Origin: Trichomonas vaginalis G3
Lineage: Eukaryota > Parabasalia > Trichomonadida > Trichomonadidae
Direction: 5' to 3'
Length of the DNA stretch: 64,000 bases
Assembly (NCBI RefSeq): GCF_026262505.1
Contig: NC_067207.1
Location: 28,612,082 to 28,676,081, forward strand
Shown here: positions 1 through 10,499 of the stretch, piece by piece
Numbering within the stretch: position 1 is the stretch's first letter
Layout of the letters: each line of letters starts with the position of its first letter
Translations under genes and position numbers: made by a program
Notes under the pieces: model-generated
Told to the model about the DNA's origin: nothing
Databases searched by the model: none
What the model saw: the letters and a program-made list of their open reading frames with translations, nothing else

Positions 1-452
1 CCACAGCAACTAATGTCGGGTTCTATTTCTTTGATGTTTATATCGTCTGCCTCTGTCAAAAGTTTCAATAGTTCTTTCAAGACTTCATGAGGTGCAATGA
101 CATATGAGTTCACTTTTACAGGGTTGTGTTCGACCAAGTTTAACATTATACCTAAAGCTTGACAAATCTTCTCCTGAGTTTGAAGTTTGTCTTTCAGTTG
201 TTGGTAGTCGTTTCGAATATCTGCAACAGAACTTAAGTCTCTGCTAACTTCAGGATATGTTGGTTGTTCTTTTACAGGAACAATTGTTATACCATCTTCG
301 TCTTCGTATGGTTTCCCCACTTCAACATCTCTGTCTTTGACATTGACAACAACACTTTGACTGTTTGTTTGAGTTGGTGAATTTAACTTCACATCTGCCA
401 CCGCCATTAAACCTTTTGAAACACTCACGCTTCTATTTTTCGGAAATGACAT
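1..452 (-). CDS. Element part: partial protein of unknown function
   Basis: An open frame starts at an ATG at 452 and runs off the left edge, so only the first 150 or so residues are visible. The N-terminus is basic and serine-rich. A polar, acidic stretch follows, then a leucine-rich helical segment that ends in paired cysteines at the window edge. No recognisable domain is present. It belongs to the Maverick/Polinton-like block by position and composition. Confidence 0.45.
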   Translation of the reverse strand, partial: MSFPKNRSVSVSKGLMAVADVKLNSPTQTNSQSVVVNVKDRDVEVGKPYEDEDGITIVPVKEQPTYPEVSRDLSSVADIRNDYQQLKDKLQTQEKICQALGIMLNLVEHNPVKVNSYVIAPHEVLKELLKLLTEADDINIKEIEPDISCC

Positions 453-469
453 TTTACTTAGAATAAAAA

Positions 470-891
470 GATGGACGTATTCGAGTATATCTTTCGAATT
501 GAAGCAGAACAAAGTTTACACACACAAACAATACAAATACATTGACAGAATAGTTCTTTATACAAACAATGGTAAATGTTATAGAATAGCAATATTTGCT
601 GAACCAAAATATTTCCATAAAGCAAAGAAAGTTGGTATAACTGAAATGGTGAAAGTTCTTGACGTTGACAAAAATATAACAACAAAACTTACAGATATTT
701 CTAAAGGTAAGTTTATCTTACAATATTATGTCAAAACTGGCGTACTGTCAATATTTGACGGAGAGAAGTCAGTTCAAGAACAACTTACTGACCTGCTGCC
801 AAAATCTGCTCGATGGAAGCTGTCGTTATGCCAATCTGAGGAGCCCCAGCAGGTTTCATCGAACGAATCTTCAAAAGAGCATCTTCCGTGA
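470..891 (+). pseudogene. Element part: small plus-strand reading frame region
   Basis: This is the only plausible plus-strand gene of the element, placed back to back with the partial gene at the left edge. It encodes about 130 lysine- and tyrosine-rich residues with beta-strand-like alternation and no recognisable domain. Whether it was a functional gene is uncertain. Confidence 0.3.
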
Positions 892-899
892 AAAGTGCT

Positions 900-2420
900 A
901 TTGGTTTTGTAAACTTCTTTGCTCTCAGTTCATCTGGACCGTCTCTGTCACCAGTATATTGTATTTTACAGTACCAACAGTTGAAATACCACCCATAAAG
1001 TCTTCTGAGTCAGCAAATGGAATGCCAAGCCAAAAGTTTGAACGGTCTCCATTTGTATATTGAGTTTTTTGACCTCCTGTATGAGTCCATACTTTCACAT
1101 ATGGCATAATAGAACTTTGCATTTCAGGGTTAATGGTTGTTGTGAAGTTGTTGTTAAAGTTCATAGCATCTAATGTCAAGTTGTATGACCTCATATCCTC
1201 AACTGTAGAATATTCTTCTCTTGGATAATATTTGCCATCTATGTTTATATGATATTTAATACCGGGGTTGTAGAAACAAGAATAGTCATTTATAGTTTCG
1301 TCTGAACAGTACAAACATAGTATCTGCATGTTTCATTGCAGTTGTTAAAGCAATATCTGTTCTTGCACCTGGGTCAGCACTTTGGTTTCCAACTTCACCT
1401 GCAAAGTCTTTGACAGATATTTGGTGTATAGGGAACATAAGTGGAACTGCAATATATTTGGCAGCTAAAGCATTTGAAATATCTGGGTCCAACATATAGA
1501 CTGCAAGTCTGCTTTCTATTCTCTTGCATTCAAACTTTTCGCATGTAAACTTAACTGGGTCCCAAGCAGTTCCAGCAGCATTGAAATAATAGTTTACTTC
1601 ATTGTTGAAGTTTGAGAAACCAAAGTCTAAGTCAACTTTGTCTTTGCAAAATTCGGCGAATGACGTTTGATTTGTTCCCTTTACGTCTGTAATAGTGAAT
1701 GGGTCTTGTGTTGGTGCAATGACTAAGTTATTTTTGCTTGGTAAGTTCGATAGAAATTTTTCCTGCCCAGTTTGGCAAGTATCTTAAAAACCTGAAGATG
1801 AGGAAAGATGACAAAGGAACTCTAAGTTTCAGTTTTACTTTGGTTACTGCTGCTTGCAGTTTGTCCAGAAAGGTTAACATAAACTCCTGGAACGTTAGGG
1901 TCAAGTCTTCTTATTTTCTCAATATTTGCATACTGGTCTGTTTGTTCTCTAGCTTGTGGTTGTACTGAGTTTCTCAAAGCGAACCATTCATAGTTTGCCC
2001 ATGTTACTGTTTGAACTAAGTCAGAGTTAGAATATATCTTATATCCCATGAAAACTTCTGGAGCATATTGGTATCCGACATAGAAAATTCCATTGCAACC
2101 TTTCTTGTCAGACAACTTGGCAGAAGGTTTTATTTCAATGTCTTGTTCCACGTATAAGAATGAGTTGTCAATAGAAATAATATGAAACCTGTCGCAAGCA
2201 ATATCTACTGTTGTTGAAGAACCTTCTCCAAACTCACCTACGTTTCCATAAGAACAGCAGTTGTATATTCGTAAGTTCCAGGAACTATTTCTGACCTTCT
2301 AATGGCATTGTCGCATTCGTTATACCATTCGGAAACATTTCCGTTCATGGCATCCAAAACTGTTGGCGTTATATTCTGAGCGGCGTACATTTCATATGGG
2401 TAAAAATATAGAATAGTTGG
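900..2420 (-). pseudogene. Element part: large structural-protein-like region, broken
   Basis: About 1.5 kb of minus-strand sequence that reads as one large beta-rich protein with many Asn, Thr, Tyr and Gly residues. Size, beta-rich composition and position are what one expects of a Polinton major capsid protein. I recognise no diagnostic motif, so 'capsid' is inference. The region is broken, with several breaks. Confidence 0.35.
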
Positions 2421-3560
2421 ATTTATGTGTCATAATAGAACCCACTCGGACCAAGCTTTACTTTCTTCCTGACTGAGTTTTTAACTCTTCTTTTTCCTTC
2501 ATTGCCACTACTTTCACTAGATGAAGTTACTTCTTCACTACTTTCACTTTGTTCTACTCTTCTCTTCTTCTTTGGTGTCGCTTTTGGTAACTTGCCCTCT
2601 GCTTCAAGTTGTTGCATCTTTGCCTCATGTTCACCTAGTATGTTGTAAATTTCCCATGTCCTTTTTGCCTTTGGGCTCTGGTCGCCCATCTCAGGTAACC
2701 TATATCCTAGAAAGATTTTGTCATAGTTTGTATTTGAGTCTTCGCGTATTGTTTGCATGACTCTTTCCTGAGTTTCCGGTTCAAGCTCTTCAAATATAGC
2801 TTGTCCATATGGAATAAGCTCGTTTCCAAATATATGTTTTTGTAGCCATTCTGGTTTTCTTTCCATGTTACCAATAATATCTTTTGTGAATGGGAAAGCT
2901 TTTACCCAACGTTTCAGGCTTGCGTCATTTATTTCTGTAGTTGGTTTTATTTTGTCAAGGAACATGTTTTTCAATACTAACATTTCATTTGGTACTGTCC
3001 ATTTGAGTTTTCTTAAATATTCATCCCTTCTCAGTTCATTGTCTGCAAAGTAAGTTTTTATGACATTTTGTAAACTTTCGTTTGCAAGGTCATGTACAAT
3101 AGGTTCTCTTCCTTCTATCTCCCTAACTTTCTTTCTAAACTCTTCACCAAATATACCATCTCTATGGTTCTGTGTAGTTCTTTGAGATAAATGTTCTAGA
3201 ACGTCAGGTGTTATATTTCATCAGCCATGTTCATTTCATACTGGTCCAAAATATCTGCATGTTTCATATCTTTCAATGGCATTAAAGCCGCGCTGAAAAT
3301 ACCAGCTATATCTGGTTCACCATTCACTTCCATTGCGTCTACAACTTCTTGGAATTGTGGTTGTAAGTTTATGAACCACCTATCCGGATTAGCTTTATGA
3401 CCCCATCTCATTGTAGTTCCATAGTCTGCAGAAACAAAAGTAGGTTTGTTTCCATATTGGTTAGGTTCTGAATGAACTTTAAAACATGTTTCATTTCTAT
3501 ATGTTTTGGTGAAATTTAACCTTTTATTTTCACCGAGTTCAGCCAAAGATTGAACGTTAT
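2420..3560 (-). pseudogene. Element part: large basic-tailed protein region, broken
   Basis: A minus-strand region next to the structural-protein-like gene. Its C-terminal part is rich in Lys, Arg, Ser and Glu, with a KKKRR cluster like a nuclear-localisation or DNA-binding tail. The rest is mixed helical sequence without a known domain. The region is broken in a small number of places. A role in virion assembly or DNA binding is speculation. Confidence 0.35.
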
Positions 3561-3605
3561 ATGGTCGTAAGTAAAAAGGATTGTTGTATTTGCGTACACT
3601 TTCTT

Positions 3606-5346
3606 TCAGTTTTCCATTCTATGCTGAATATTTTCATCTGATGTTGGAGTCTTTTGTATGTCGGCGAACATTTTTCGATATTCTTCTACTATGTCAGCCG
3701 AATTTTTCTTAGACTCTTGGAAAGATTCCATATTCTCCGCATACTCTTGTTGAGGGTCAAGATTTTTCGGCTGTTCCAAATCTTCATCTAGTTCTGTGAA
3801 GTTAGTTTCCAAAGGAGGGACTTGTTCGTTTCCTTCAGGCTCTTCTAGCTGTTGTTGCTGAACTATTTCTTCCATGTCTGGTTGTATCTGAACTTCTTCC
3901 TGTGGAGTTTCTTGTACCTCATCTGCTGGCATTTCATATATTCCGAGACCGTTTTTAACAAGTTCCCTATTTAAGCCATCCGCATTCATAACCCTTTCTT
4001 CTTTCGTTCCGTCTCTATTTTTACGCGTTTCATGAAGATAGTTGAATTATCATTTATCTCTGACACCAAATATCTCGGAGTAAATTCATCCATGTCATTT
4101 GGATGATATGCTATTAAATCATATCCCTTAGCGAGCTTGTATTTTCCAGGTTTGAAATTATATCCCATTTGGTGCTGAACCATAAAGCTAAATAGGTTCG
4201 GGTCAGTATTTCCTTCCTTGAACTTTCTAATAGCTTCTTTATATCTGTCACTAAAGTCAAGAGTATCTGGGTAACCATAGTCTTCCTTAAGCATTTTTAA
4301 GAATTCTTGGTTTCCTTGTTCTCTACTTCTTTTATGTCCTTGCTCTGTTTGTGGTGCAGTGTTTTGAACTGTTGGTTGTGGTGCAGTGTTTTGAACTGTT
4401 GGTTGTGGTGCAGTGTTTTGAACTGTTGGTTGTGGTGCAGTGTTTTGAACTGTTGGTTGTGGTGCTGGATTTTGAACTGTTGGTTGTGGTGCAGTGTTTT
4501 GAACTGTTGGTTGTTGTGTTGGTTGTTGTGTTGGTTTTGGTGCATGCCTGTGTCTGTGTCCATGTGACGATGTAAATGTTTTAGGTAGTCCTGGTGCAGG
4601 TGCTTCTCTTGGAGGTTTGGTGGTATATAAGTTCCACCAGCTGGCACATATGTTCCATCTGCAGCATAATGTCCTACCTGACTTTTCGTTCTTAAGAAAG
4701 CATTTACTAGGTCTGTTTTAGTCTGTTGTAACTCTTTTTCTTGACTTTCCACAACAGTTGCTCTAACGGCGTCATAGGCACTTTGAACTGCCTGTCTCGT
4801 TGCTGCATCTGTTATTTTCGTCATATTTTGTGCTACTTCTCTTAACTCGTTGTCGAAACCTTCAGACTTCAGTTTCTTTCCAGATGAGAAGTCGTTCACT
4901 AGTTTCACCTTACTATGAAGAGCTTCGAAGGCGTTCTTAAAGTCAGCATTCATTAAAGCTTCATTTGAACTGTCTTCATCCGCTTGTATTTTTGTCCTTA
5001 TTGACCCTATAAGTTGGGCTGCTTTGGCGTTGGCTTGGGCATCTAACCAGTCATTATTAGCTTTTATATATTCTGCGCTTTTCATTGCCTTTTGCATGGC
5101 TGCGTCGTTATTTTTACTTTCTTGTGCTAAGTTTTCATACTGTACGGTTTGGTTTTGCAACTGTAAAAGTTTTTCTGCCTTTACATTTGCTTCAACTTCT
5201 TTTTTATACTCATCGCTATCCATATATGTCTTCAGGGCTTTTTGTTTTATCTCTTCATCTTTCAGTACTTTATATTGAGTAGTATGGTTTTTCAAATTTA
5301 TAACATCTTGTTCCATTTTTGCTACTTCTGCTGCTTTTTCTGACAC
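3606..5346 (-). CDS. Element part: coiled-coil and Gln/Glu-rich protein region
   Basis: Minus-strand coding sequence for long alanine-, lysine-, glutamine- and glutamate-rich coiled-coil protein, followed by more acidic Gln/Glu/Pro-rich sequence. Between about 4350 and 4545 lies a minisatellite of 27 bp with about six near-identical units, which gives a short-period repeat in the protein. No catalytic domain is visible. Long coiled-coil proteins of unknown role are plausible companions of structural genes in large DNA elements. I treat the region as part of the broken element and do not resolve gene boundaries. Confidence 0.4.
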
Positions 5347-5377
5347 TTTTTTCGCATATTCTCTGTACTTAGTTCTT

Positions 5378-5797
5378 TCAGTTGTTCTTCTTTCTTCTTT
5401 TCTCTACGTTTAACTCATTTAGTTTCTTTGTGTGTCTGTCATATTCTAGTTTCTTTTCGTTTTCACTTATTTGTTTCTGTATGTCTATGTTTGACTTTTT
5501 GACATCTGTTATTTGATTTTTGAGTGAACTCAAATTCATTTGACTTTGAGGGTTATAAGCTGTTCCGTCTGCAGCTCCACCATAGCCTGCCATTTCGCTA
5601 AAAAGTGCCGCTCTTAAACCTCCACTCTGTGCACCAATAACTCGGTTTAAAAGCATAGGGTTGCTTGACATTTGTTGCAACATAGTGGGGTCATTCATCA
5701 TTTGTTGTTGCAACTGTTGTTGTGGTGTCAGTTTTACTATTGGATGTTTCAATGCTCCCTTCCTCTTACGTATATTCTTACGTAGCTTACGTGGCAT
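5378..5797 (-). CDS. Element part: small basic, Gln/Met-rich protein
   Basis: An open frame of about 139 residues, the last gene before the element's end. The N-terminus is strongly basic (MPRKLRKNIRKRK), then comes a glutamine- and methionine-rich stretch, a glycine/alanine segment around residues 65-80, and a charged coiled coil with a basic tail. A basic DNA-condensing or core-like protein is a reasonable guess from composition only. Confidence 0.45.
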   Translation of the reverse strand: MPRKLRKNIRKRKGALKHPIVKLTPQQQLQQQMMNDPTMLQQMSSNPMLLNRVIGAQSGGLRAALFSEMAGYGGAADGTAYNPQSQMNLSSLKNQITDVKKSNIDIQKQISENEKKLEYDRHTKKLNELNVEKRRKKNN

Positions 5798-5939
5798 TTT
5801 AAGTGAAGTTAAAAAGCGGTTTTTGACAGATGTTTATATGACACTATTTGTTCAGCACAAAAAACTACTCGGTCAAAGTGTTGTCAGTTTTTAAAATAAC
5901 CGTCCTATCTTGTTTTTAAAAGGGAGAAAAGGCTTCTCA

Positions 5940-6136
5940 AAGTATACTTCCTTGGAACGCCCGTAACTTTTCCTGTAGCGACGATAGACCCTTACTTGTC
6001 CGGACAAAGTTATACTATTTTGAGTGCTCTACAAAAAAGTCACCGGCTGGTCGGCTGGGGTTCGGTCCTCCTCTTGGGTCTTGGGCAAAATTTCTTAGGG
6101 GCTAGAAGGGGCGCAGCCCCTGGAAGCCCCACTACC
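5940..6136. repeat. GC-rich end of the element, candidate terminal repeat
   Basis: The last 200 bp of the element hold no gene and are strikingly GC-rich. A short palindrome, AGGGGC-GCA-GCCCCT, lies at 6107-6121. GC-rich sequence stops near 6133 (CCCACT on this strand, AGTGGG on the other) and gives way to a run of 18 T. Polintons commonly begin 5'-AG and have long terminal inverted repeats; the partner repeat would lie outside the window. Confidence 0.4.
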
Positions 6137-6149
6137 TTTTTTTTTTTTT

Positions 6150-7470
6150 TTTTTATCGATCATTGTTTTATCAAATTATCTTTCTTTTCATATTAATCAT
6201 TGCTTTATGAAATAATCTTTCTTTTCACATTTATCATTGTGTTAAAGAATTATCTTACTTTTCATATTTATCATTGCTTTATTGGATTCTCTTTCTTTTC
6301 ATATTTATCAATGCTTTCTGCAATTCTCTATCTTTTCATATTTATTATAATGTTATTACATTCTCTTTCTTTTCATATTTTTCATTATTTTATCATATTT
6401 TCTTACTTTTTATATTTGTCATTGTTTTATTTCATTCTCTTTCTTTTCATATTGATCATTGTTTTATTACATTTACTTTCTTTTAATATTTTTCCTTATT
6501 GTATGGAATTATCTCTCTTTTCATATTAATCATTACTTTATTACATTTTCTTTCTTTTCATATTTATTATAGTATTATTATATTAGCTTTCTTTTCATAT
6601 TTAACATTGCTTAATGAAGTTCTCTCATTATTGATGAATGCCCTCTTAGTATTGCAATTAAAGAAAATTCAATAGAAATTGTCAAATTATTAGTTGAGCA
6701 TGGCGCAAATGTTAATTTGATACTTAATCTATTTCTTTTCATATCTATCATTGTTTTATCAAATTTTTATTCTTTTTACATTTATTATAGCATTATTACA
6801 TTCTGTTTCTTTTCATATTTATTGTTGTTTTATGTAATTTTCCTTCTTTTCATGTTTATTATTGCTTTATGAATTTCATTTTCTTCACATATTTAACTTC
6901 ATATTATTGCATTATATTTCTTTTCACATTTATCAATGTTTTGTGGTGTTTTCTCTCTTTTCATATTTATTACTGTTTTAAGATATTCTCATTCTTATCA
7001 TGTATTTCATTGTTTTATATCATTTCATTTCTTTTCATATTCATCATTGTTTTATATCATTTCCTTTCTTTTCATATTAAACTTTGCCTTGTGAAATTTT
7101 CTTTCTTTTTCATGTTTATCATTGTTTAATGAAATTCTCTCTATTTTTAATAGATGTCCACTTAGTTTTGCAATCAACGAGAATTCAATGGAAATTGTCA
7201 AATTCTTAGTTGAACATGGTGCAGATGTTAACATTAAACTTATTCTCTTTCGTTTCATATTTATCATTACTTTATATGATTCTTTTTCATTTCATATTAA
7301 TCATTGCTTTATATGATTATCCTTCTTTTCATATTTATTATAGTATTATTACATTCTTTTTCTTTTCATATTTATTGCTGTTTTATGCAATTCTCTTTCT
7401 TATTATACTTTTCATTGTTTTATAAAATTTTCTTTCTTTTCAAATATATTTTTGTTTTATAAAGTTCTAT
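6150..7470 (+). repeat. Degenerate ~37-bp minisatellite in three blocks
   Basis: Dozens of imperfect copies of a pyrimidine-rich unit with the core TTTCTTTTCATATTTATCA, followed by TTG and a TTTTAT-rich tail. The period is about 36-38 bp. The blocks are roughly 6150-6625, 6722-7145 and 7242-7470. The gaps between blocks are exactly filled by single ankyrin-repeat remnants. Open frames across the array are low-complexity Phe/Ile/Leu strings and are not credible proteins. Confidence 0.8.
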
Positions 7471-7588
7471 TTATAATATCAAATATCCTTTGGGAGCTAC
7501 AATTACAGAAACTTCAAGAGATATTAAAAAATATTTACTCGAGCACGGGGTAACAATATGCAAAAACCAAGGATGCTACATAGCATAA
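6627..7588 (+). pseudogene. Ankyrin-repeat gene fossil split by minisatellite
   Basis: Three plus-strand pieces encode recognisable trichomonad ankyrin sequence. At about 6627-6720 the frame reads CPLSIAIKENSIEIVKLLVE then HGANVN. At 7148-7240 a near-duplicate reads CPLSFAINENSMEIVKFLVE then HGADVN. At about 7472-7588 a last repeat (YLLEHGVTICKN) runs to a TAA at 7586-7588. Minisatellite separates the pieces, so no intact protein can be made. The upstream part of the gene is missing where the Maverick-like element ends. This is a host gene relic of the DUF3447/ankyrin family. Confidence 0.7.
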
Positions 7589-8561
7589 TTTAACAGTTAT
7601 TAGAGTTTTATTTTAATGTGAGCACATTCAATTTTTTTAGAAAATTAATATCCAATGTTATTTACCTTTTATTGCCAGGTTCATTGATCTTTCAAAAATT
7701 CCAAATAGAATGTTAATTTCCAAGACATTTCTTGCATCGTTCATACATGATATTAAGAATAAATGTTAATTTTTCAATGTTTTTTGACATTTTTTTCAAT
7801 GGAAAATAATCGTATGCCGGAAAATTTTCGATTACATGTAGGGCGTAAATTCAAGTTTAATATTGGGAAAAATTAAATTGTTACGTGGTTATTCTATAAC
7901 ATCCTTGGTATCAACTTTGTGAGTAATTGTTCCGCAATGCTAGTACTTTCTAATTTTATAATGTTCCTGATAGCAAAAAATTTGAATATCCGATAGTGTT
8001 GGGAAGCACCCGCATTTACATTGCTATCGATTCTATATCCCTATTCGAATCTCATATTTCTACCTATAACAACCCCAAAAATTTTAGCTAATTTATGAGG
8101 AGGCATTATTAATATGTAATTTTTGTATTCACATATCAAAATTGTTAATGCTATGACATATAACTTAATCATAACAGGCTTGCTGATTACTTAATGGAAG
8201 AAGAAGTATATATAGTTAATAATTCGTAAATTATGAGTCAACTTCCTTAAATTATCTTTAATAATACAAGATAATCACATCAAAGCTGTTATGACAGCCC
8301 AATATAAGACAATAAATTGTTGATACTTTTTTTTATCAAACTTGAGTTCAAATTGTTTGACTTATCATCTTTCTATGCTGCACGTGCTTAAATAGTCTAA
8401 TAATTCCAAAATGTCATTTTCCTATAAATGACACTTTTTCGGCAAAGTTTTTTAATGTCTAAATAATCACATCCTTATTAATTTTTAAAGATATTTTAAA
8501 ATGGCCAGACGATGGTTCTAATTCAATTTTTGTTATCTGATTTTTCTAAACATCACTCAAA
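7589..8561. other. AT-rich spacer, no gene seen
   Basis: Nearly 1 kb of AT-rich sequence between the ankyrin fossil and the phosphohexomutase. No credible open frame, tRNA-like cloverleaf or strong repeat was seen. The last bases hold an initiator-like TCACTC at 8553-8558, just before the ATG at 8562. Confidence 0.6.
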
Positions 8562-9962
8562 ATGAGTTCCTCTGAGACTCTCATGCTCACAATCTCCGGC
8601 ATCCGCGGCGTGGTCGGTGATTCCCTTATACCAGAAGTTGTTGCCAAGTACGTTTCTGGATTTGCTGGTCTTCAGCTTACAAAGGGCAAAGGCAAACAAG
8701 TCATCTTAGGCTATGATACACGCCCAGCTGTTTCATGGATCAAGCAAGTTACAACAGGTGCTCTCATGGCATGCGGAATCGATGTCGTAGATATTGGCAT
8801 TGTTCCAACACCAACAGTTCAACTTATGGTTCAGCAGTTCAAGGCATGTGGTGGTATCATCATCACAGCTTCTCACAACCCACAGCAGTGGTGTGGCCTC
8901 AAGTTTGTCGAATACACAGGCATCTTCCTTGATCAGCACAATTGCGACGAGATGTTCTCATGCAAGCACTCAAAGTATGCCACCTGGGACAAGCTTGGCA
9001 CACTTACAAACTATCCAAACGCCATCCAAGACCATATCAACAACATCTTCGGCCAAAAGTTCATCGATGTCGAGAAGATCAAGAAGCAGCACTTCAAGGT
9101 TGCTGTCGATACAATCAATGGTGCTGGCTCACTCGCAATCCCAGTCATTCTCCGCCAACTCGGTTGCGAAGTTACAGAATTAAACACAGAACCAACAGGT
9201 TTATTCGCCCATACACCAGAGCCAATCCCAGAGAACCTTACACAGCTCGCTGAAGCCGTCAAGGGCCACGATATCGGTATCGCCGTTGACCCAGATTCAG
9301 ATCGCTGCGTTCTCATCGGCGAAGATGGCAAACCACTCGTCGAAGAATACACACTTGCACTCGCTGTCAACTACGCTCTCAAGTACGGTGGCATCAAGAC
9401 ACCAGTTTGCCGCAACATTTCCACATCTCGCGCTGTCGACGACATCTGCAAGGAGAATGGCGTTACATGCTACGGAACACCAATCGGTGAAGTCAACGTC
9501 GCCATGAAGATGGTCGAAGTCGGCTCAGAGATCGGTGGAGAAGGAAATGGTGGTGTCATGCTCACTTCCTGCCACATTGGCCGTGATGCTCTTGTTGCAA
9601 CAGCCATGGTCCTTCAGCTCTTCGCCGCTGAACGTGAGAAAGATCCAAAGATCACAATCTCACAGGTCAAGGGAGCTCTTCCACAATGGAGAATCTCCAA
9701 GAAGAAGATCCCAATGAAGGCAGGACAGAACGTTCCAAAGCTCATCGAGCAGTGGAAGGAGAATATGACAAAGACATACGGAGATGCAATCAAACTCAAC
9801 GAGGCTGATGGTCTCAGAGTTGACCACGAGAACTGGTGGGTTCACGTAAGAAGATCTAACACAGAACCAATCGTTCGTGTTATTGGTGAAGCTCACACAC
9901 AAGAGGAAGCTAATGAACTCTGCACAAAGGTTTACAACGAGTTCATGAATCTCATGAAATAA
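8562..9962 (+). CDS. Alpha-D-phosphohexomutase (phosphoglucosamine/phosphomannomutase type)
   Basis: Interconverts hexose 1- and 6-phosphates through a phosphoserine, feeding nucleotide-sugar and glycan synthesis in the cytosol. All four family loops are visible. TASHNP at residues 102-107 carries the catalytic Ser104. DPDSDR at 243-248 binds Mg2+. GGEGNGG at 325-331 is the sugar-specificity loop. RRSNTEP at 430-436 is the phosphate-binding loop. The 466-residue length is normal for the prokaryotic-type branch and short of the roughly 560 of eukaryotic PGM1. The GEGNGG loop followed by HIGRD resembles archaeal/Bacteroidetes GlmM-like enzymes, which hints at lateral acquisition. Third positions are much more C/G-rich than in neighbours, as in highly expressed trichomonad genes. 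The stop overlaps TAAA. Substrate (GlcN, Man or Glc phosphate) cannot be fixed from sequence alone. Confidence 0.92.
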   Translation: MSSSETLMLTISGIRGVVGDSLIPEVVAKYVSGFAGLQLTKGKGKQVILGYDTRPAVSWIKQVTTGALMACGIDVVDIGIVPTPTVQLMVQQFKACGGIIITASHNPQQWCGLKFVEYTGIFLDQHNCDEMFSCKHSKYATWDKLGTLTNYPNAIQDHINNIFGQKFIDVEKIKKQHFKVAVDTINGAGSLAIPVILRQLGCEVTELNTEPTGLFAHTPEPIPENLTQLAEAVKGHDIGIAVDPDSDRCVLIGEDGKPLVEEYTLALAVNYALKYGGIKTPVCRNISTSRAVDDICKENGVTCYGTPIGEVNVAMKMVEVGSEIGGEGNGGVMLTSCHIGRDALVATAMVLQLFAAEREKDPKITISQVKGALPQWRISKKKIPMKAGQNVPKLIEQWKENMTKTYGDAIKLNEADGLRVDHENWWVHVRRSNTEPIVRVIGEAHTQEEANELCTKVYNEFMNLMK

Positions 9963-10499
9963 AAGAATTTACAAATTTTCTATTTAAAATTCAAAATCTT
10001 TGTGATTTTTTTCTTTTTTTTTTCGGAAATTGATTCATAATTAAGTGTTCACAGTCGAGAATATGTAAACTAATCATATTTAGCAATGCGTAAAAGGTTT
10101 AGAAGCATCTAATTTTATTGTCTTTTGTCAAAATCAAACATCCAGGACCAGATAAATTTATTTGATCCAGAAGATTGTGATATGTTAACATATAAGATGA
10201 GTGAGAATTATCTTCACTTCAAAGAATTCAGTGACTTCATATTTTGAATTTTGATTCTCACAGCTTAGTTTTTGAAATTTGTTAAAAATTGAATTTAGTT
10301 GCATTTATTTTCATTGAATATAATGGTAATACGAGTTAGCCATATCGCTGATTACCATATCATACTCATATCAATTAAAAATGAATTTTACATTGAGTCA
10401 TAATCAAAAATATACATATTAAGAGAATGAATATGTAAATTCATCGAGCTAAGTATAAATATACCTTTATTAGTGATTAAAAATAATAAAAGAACAAAA
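9963..10499. other. Convergent spacer, no gene seen
   Basis: This 0.5-kb AT-rich spacer separates the 3' ends of the phosphohexomutase and the minus-strand actin gene. Nothing beyond homopolymer runs was seen. Confidence 0.6.

Larger units (their letters stand above)
1..6136. mobile_element. Maverick/Polinton-like element, right-hand end, broken
   Basis: A compact block of mostly minus-strand reading frames that resemble none of the host genes here. It is visibly less AT-rich than everything from 6150 on, and it ends abruptly in a GC-rich tract that closes at about 6133. Small basic, coiled-coil and glutamine-rich proteins beside a candidate structural gene fit the structural half of a trichomonad Maverick/Polinton. 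The DNA polymerase B, integrase and packaging ATPase that would prove this are not in the window and would lie beyond the left edge. The element is broken, with roughly half a dozen or more breaks, mostly in the larger genes. Composition is still distinct and several frames are open, so it is probably fairly young. Family assignment is inference; another large virus-like insertion is the main alternative. Confidence 0.55.

Noticed and set aside
6200-7425. Several 60-110 codon plus-strand genes rich in Phe, Ile and Leu
   Set aside because: They are translations of the 37-bp minisatellite; the period is not a multiple of three and the protein is pure low complexity.
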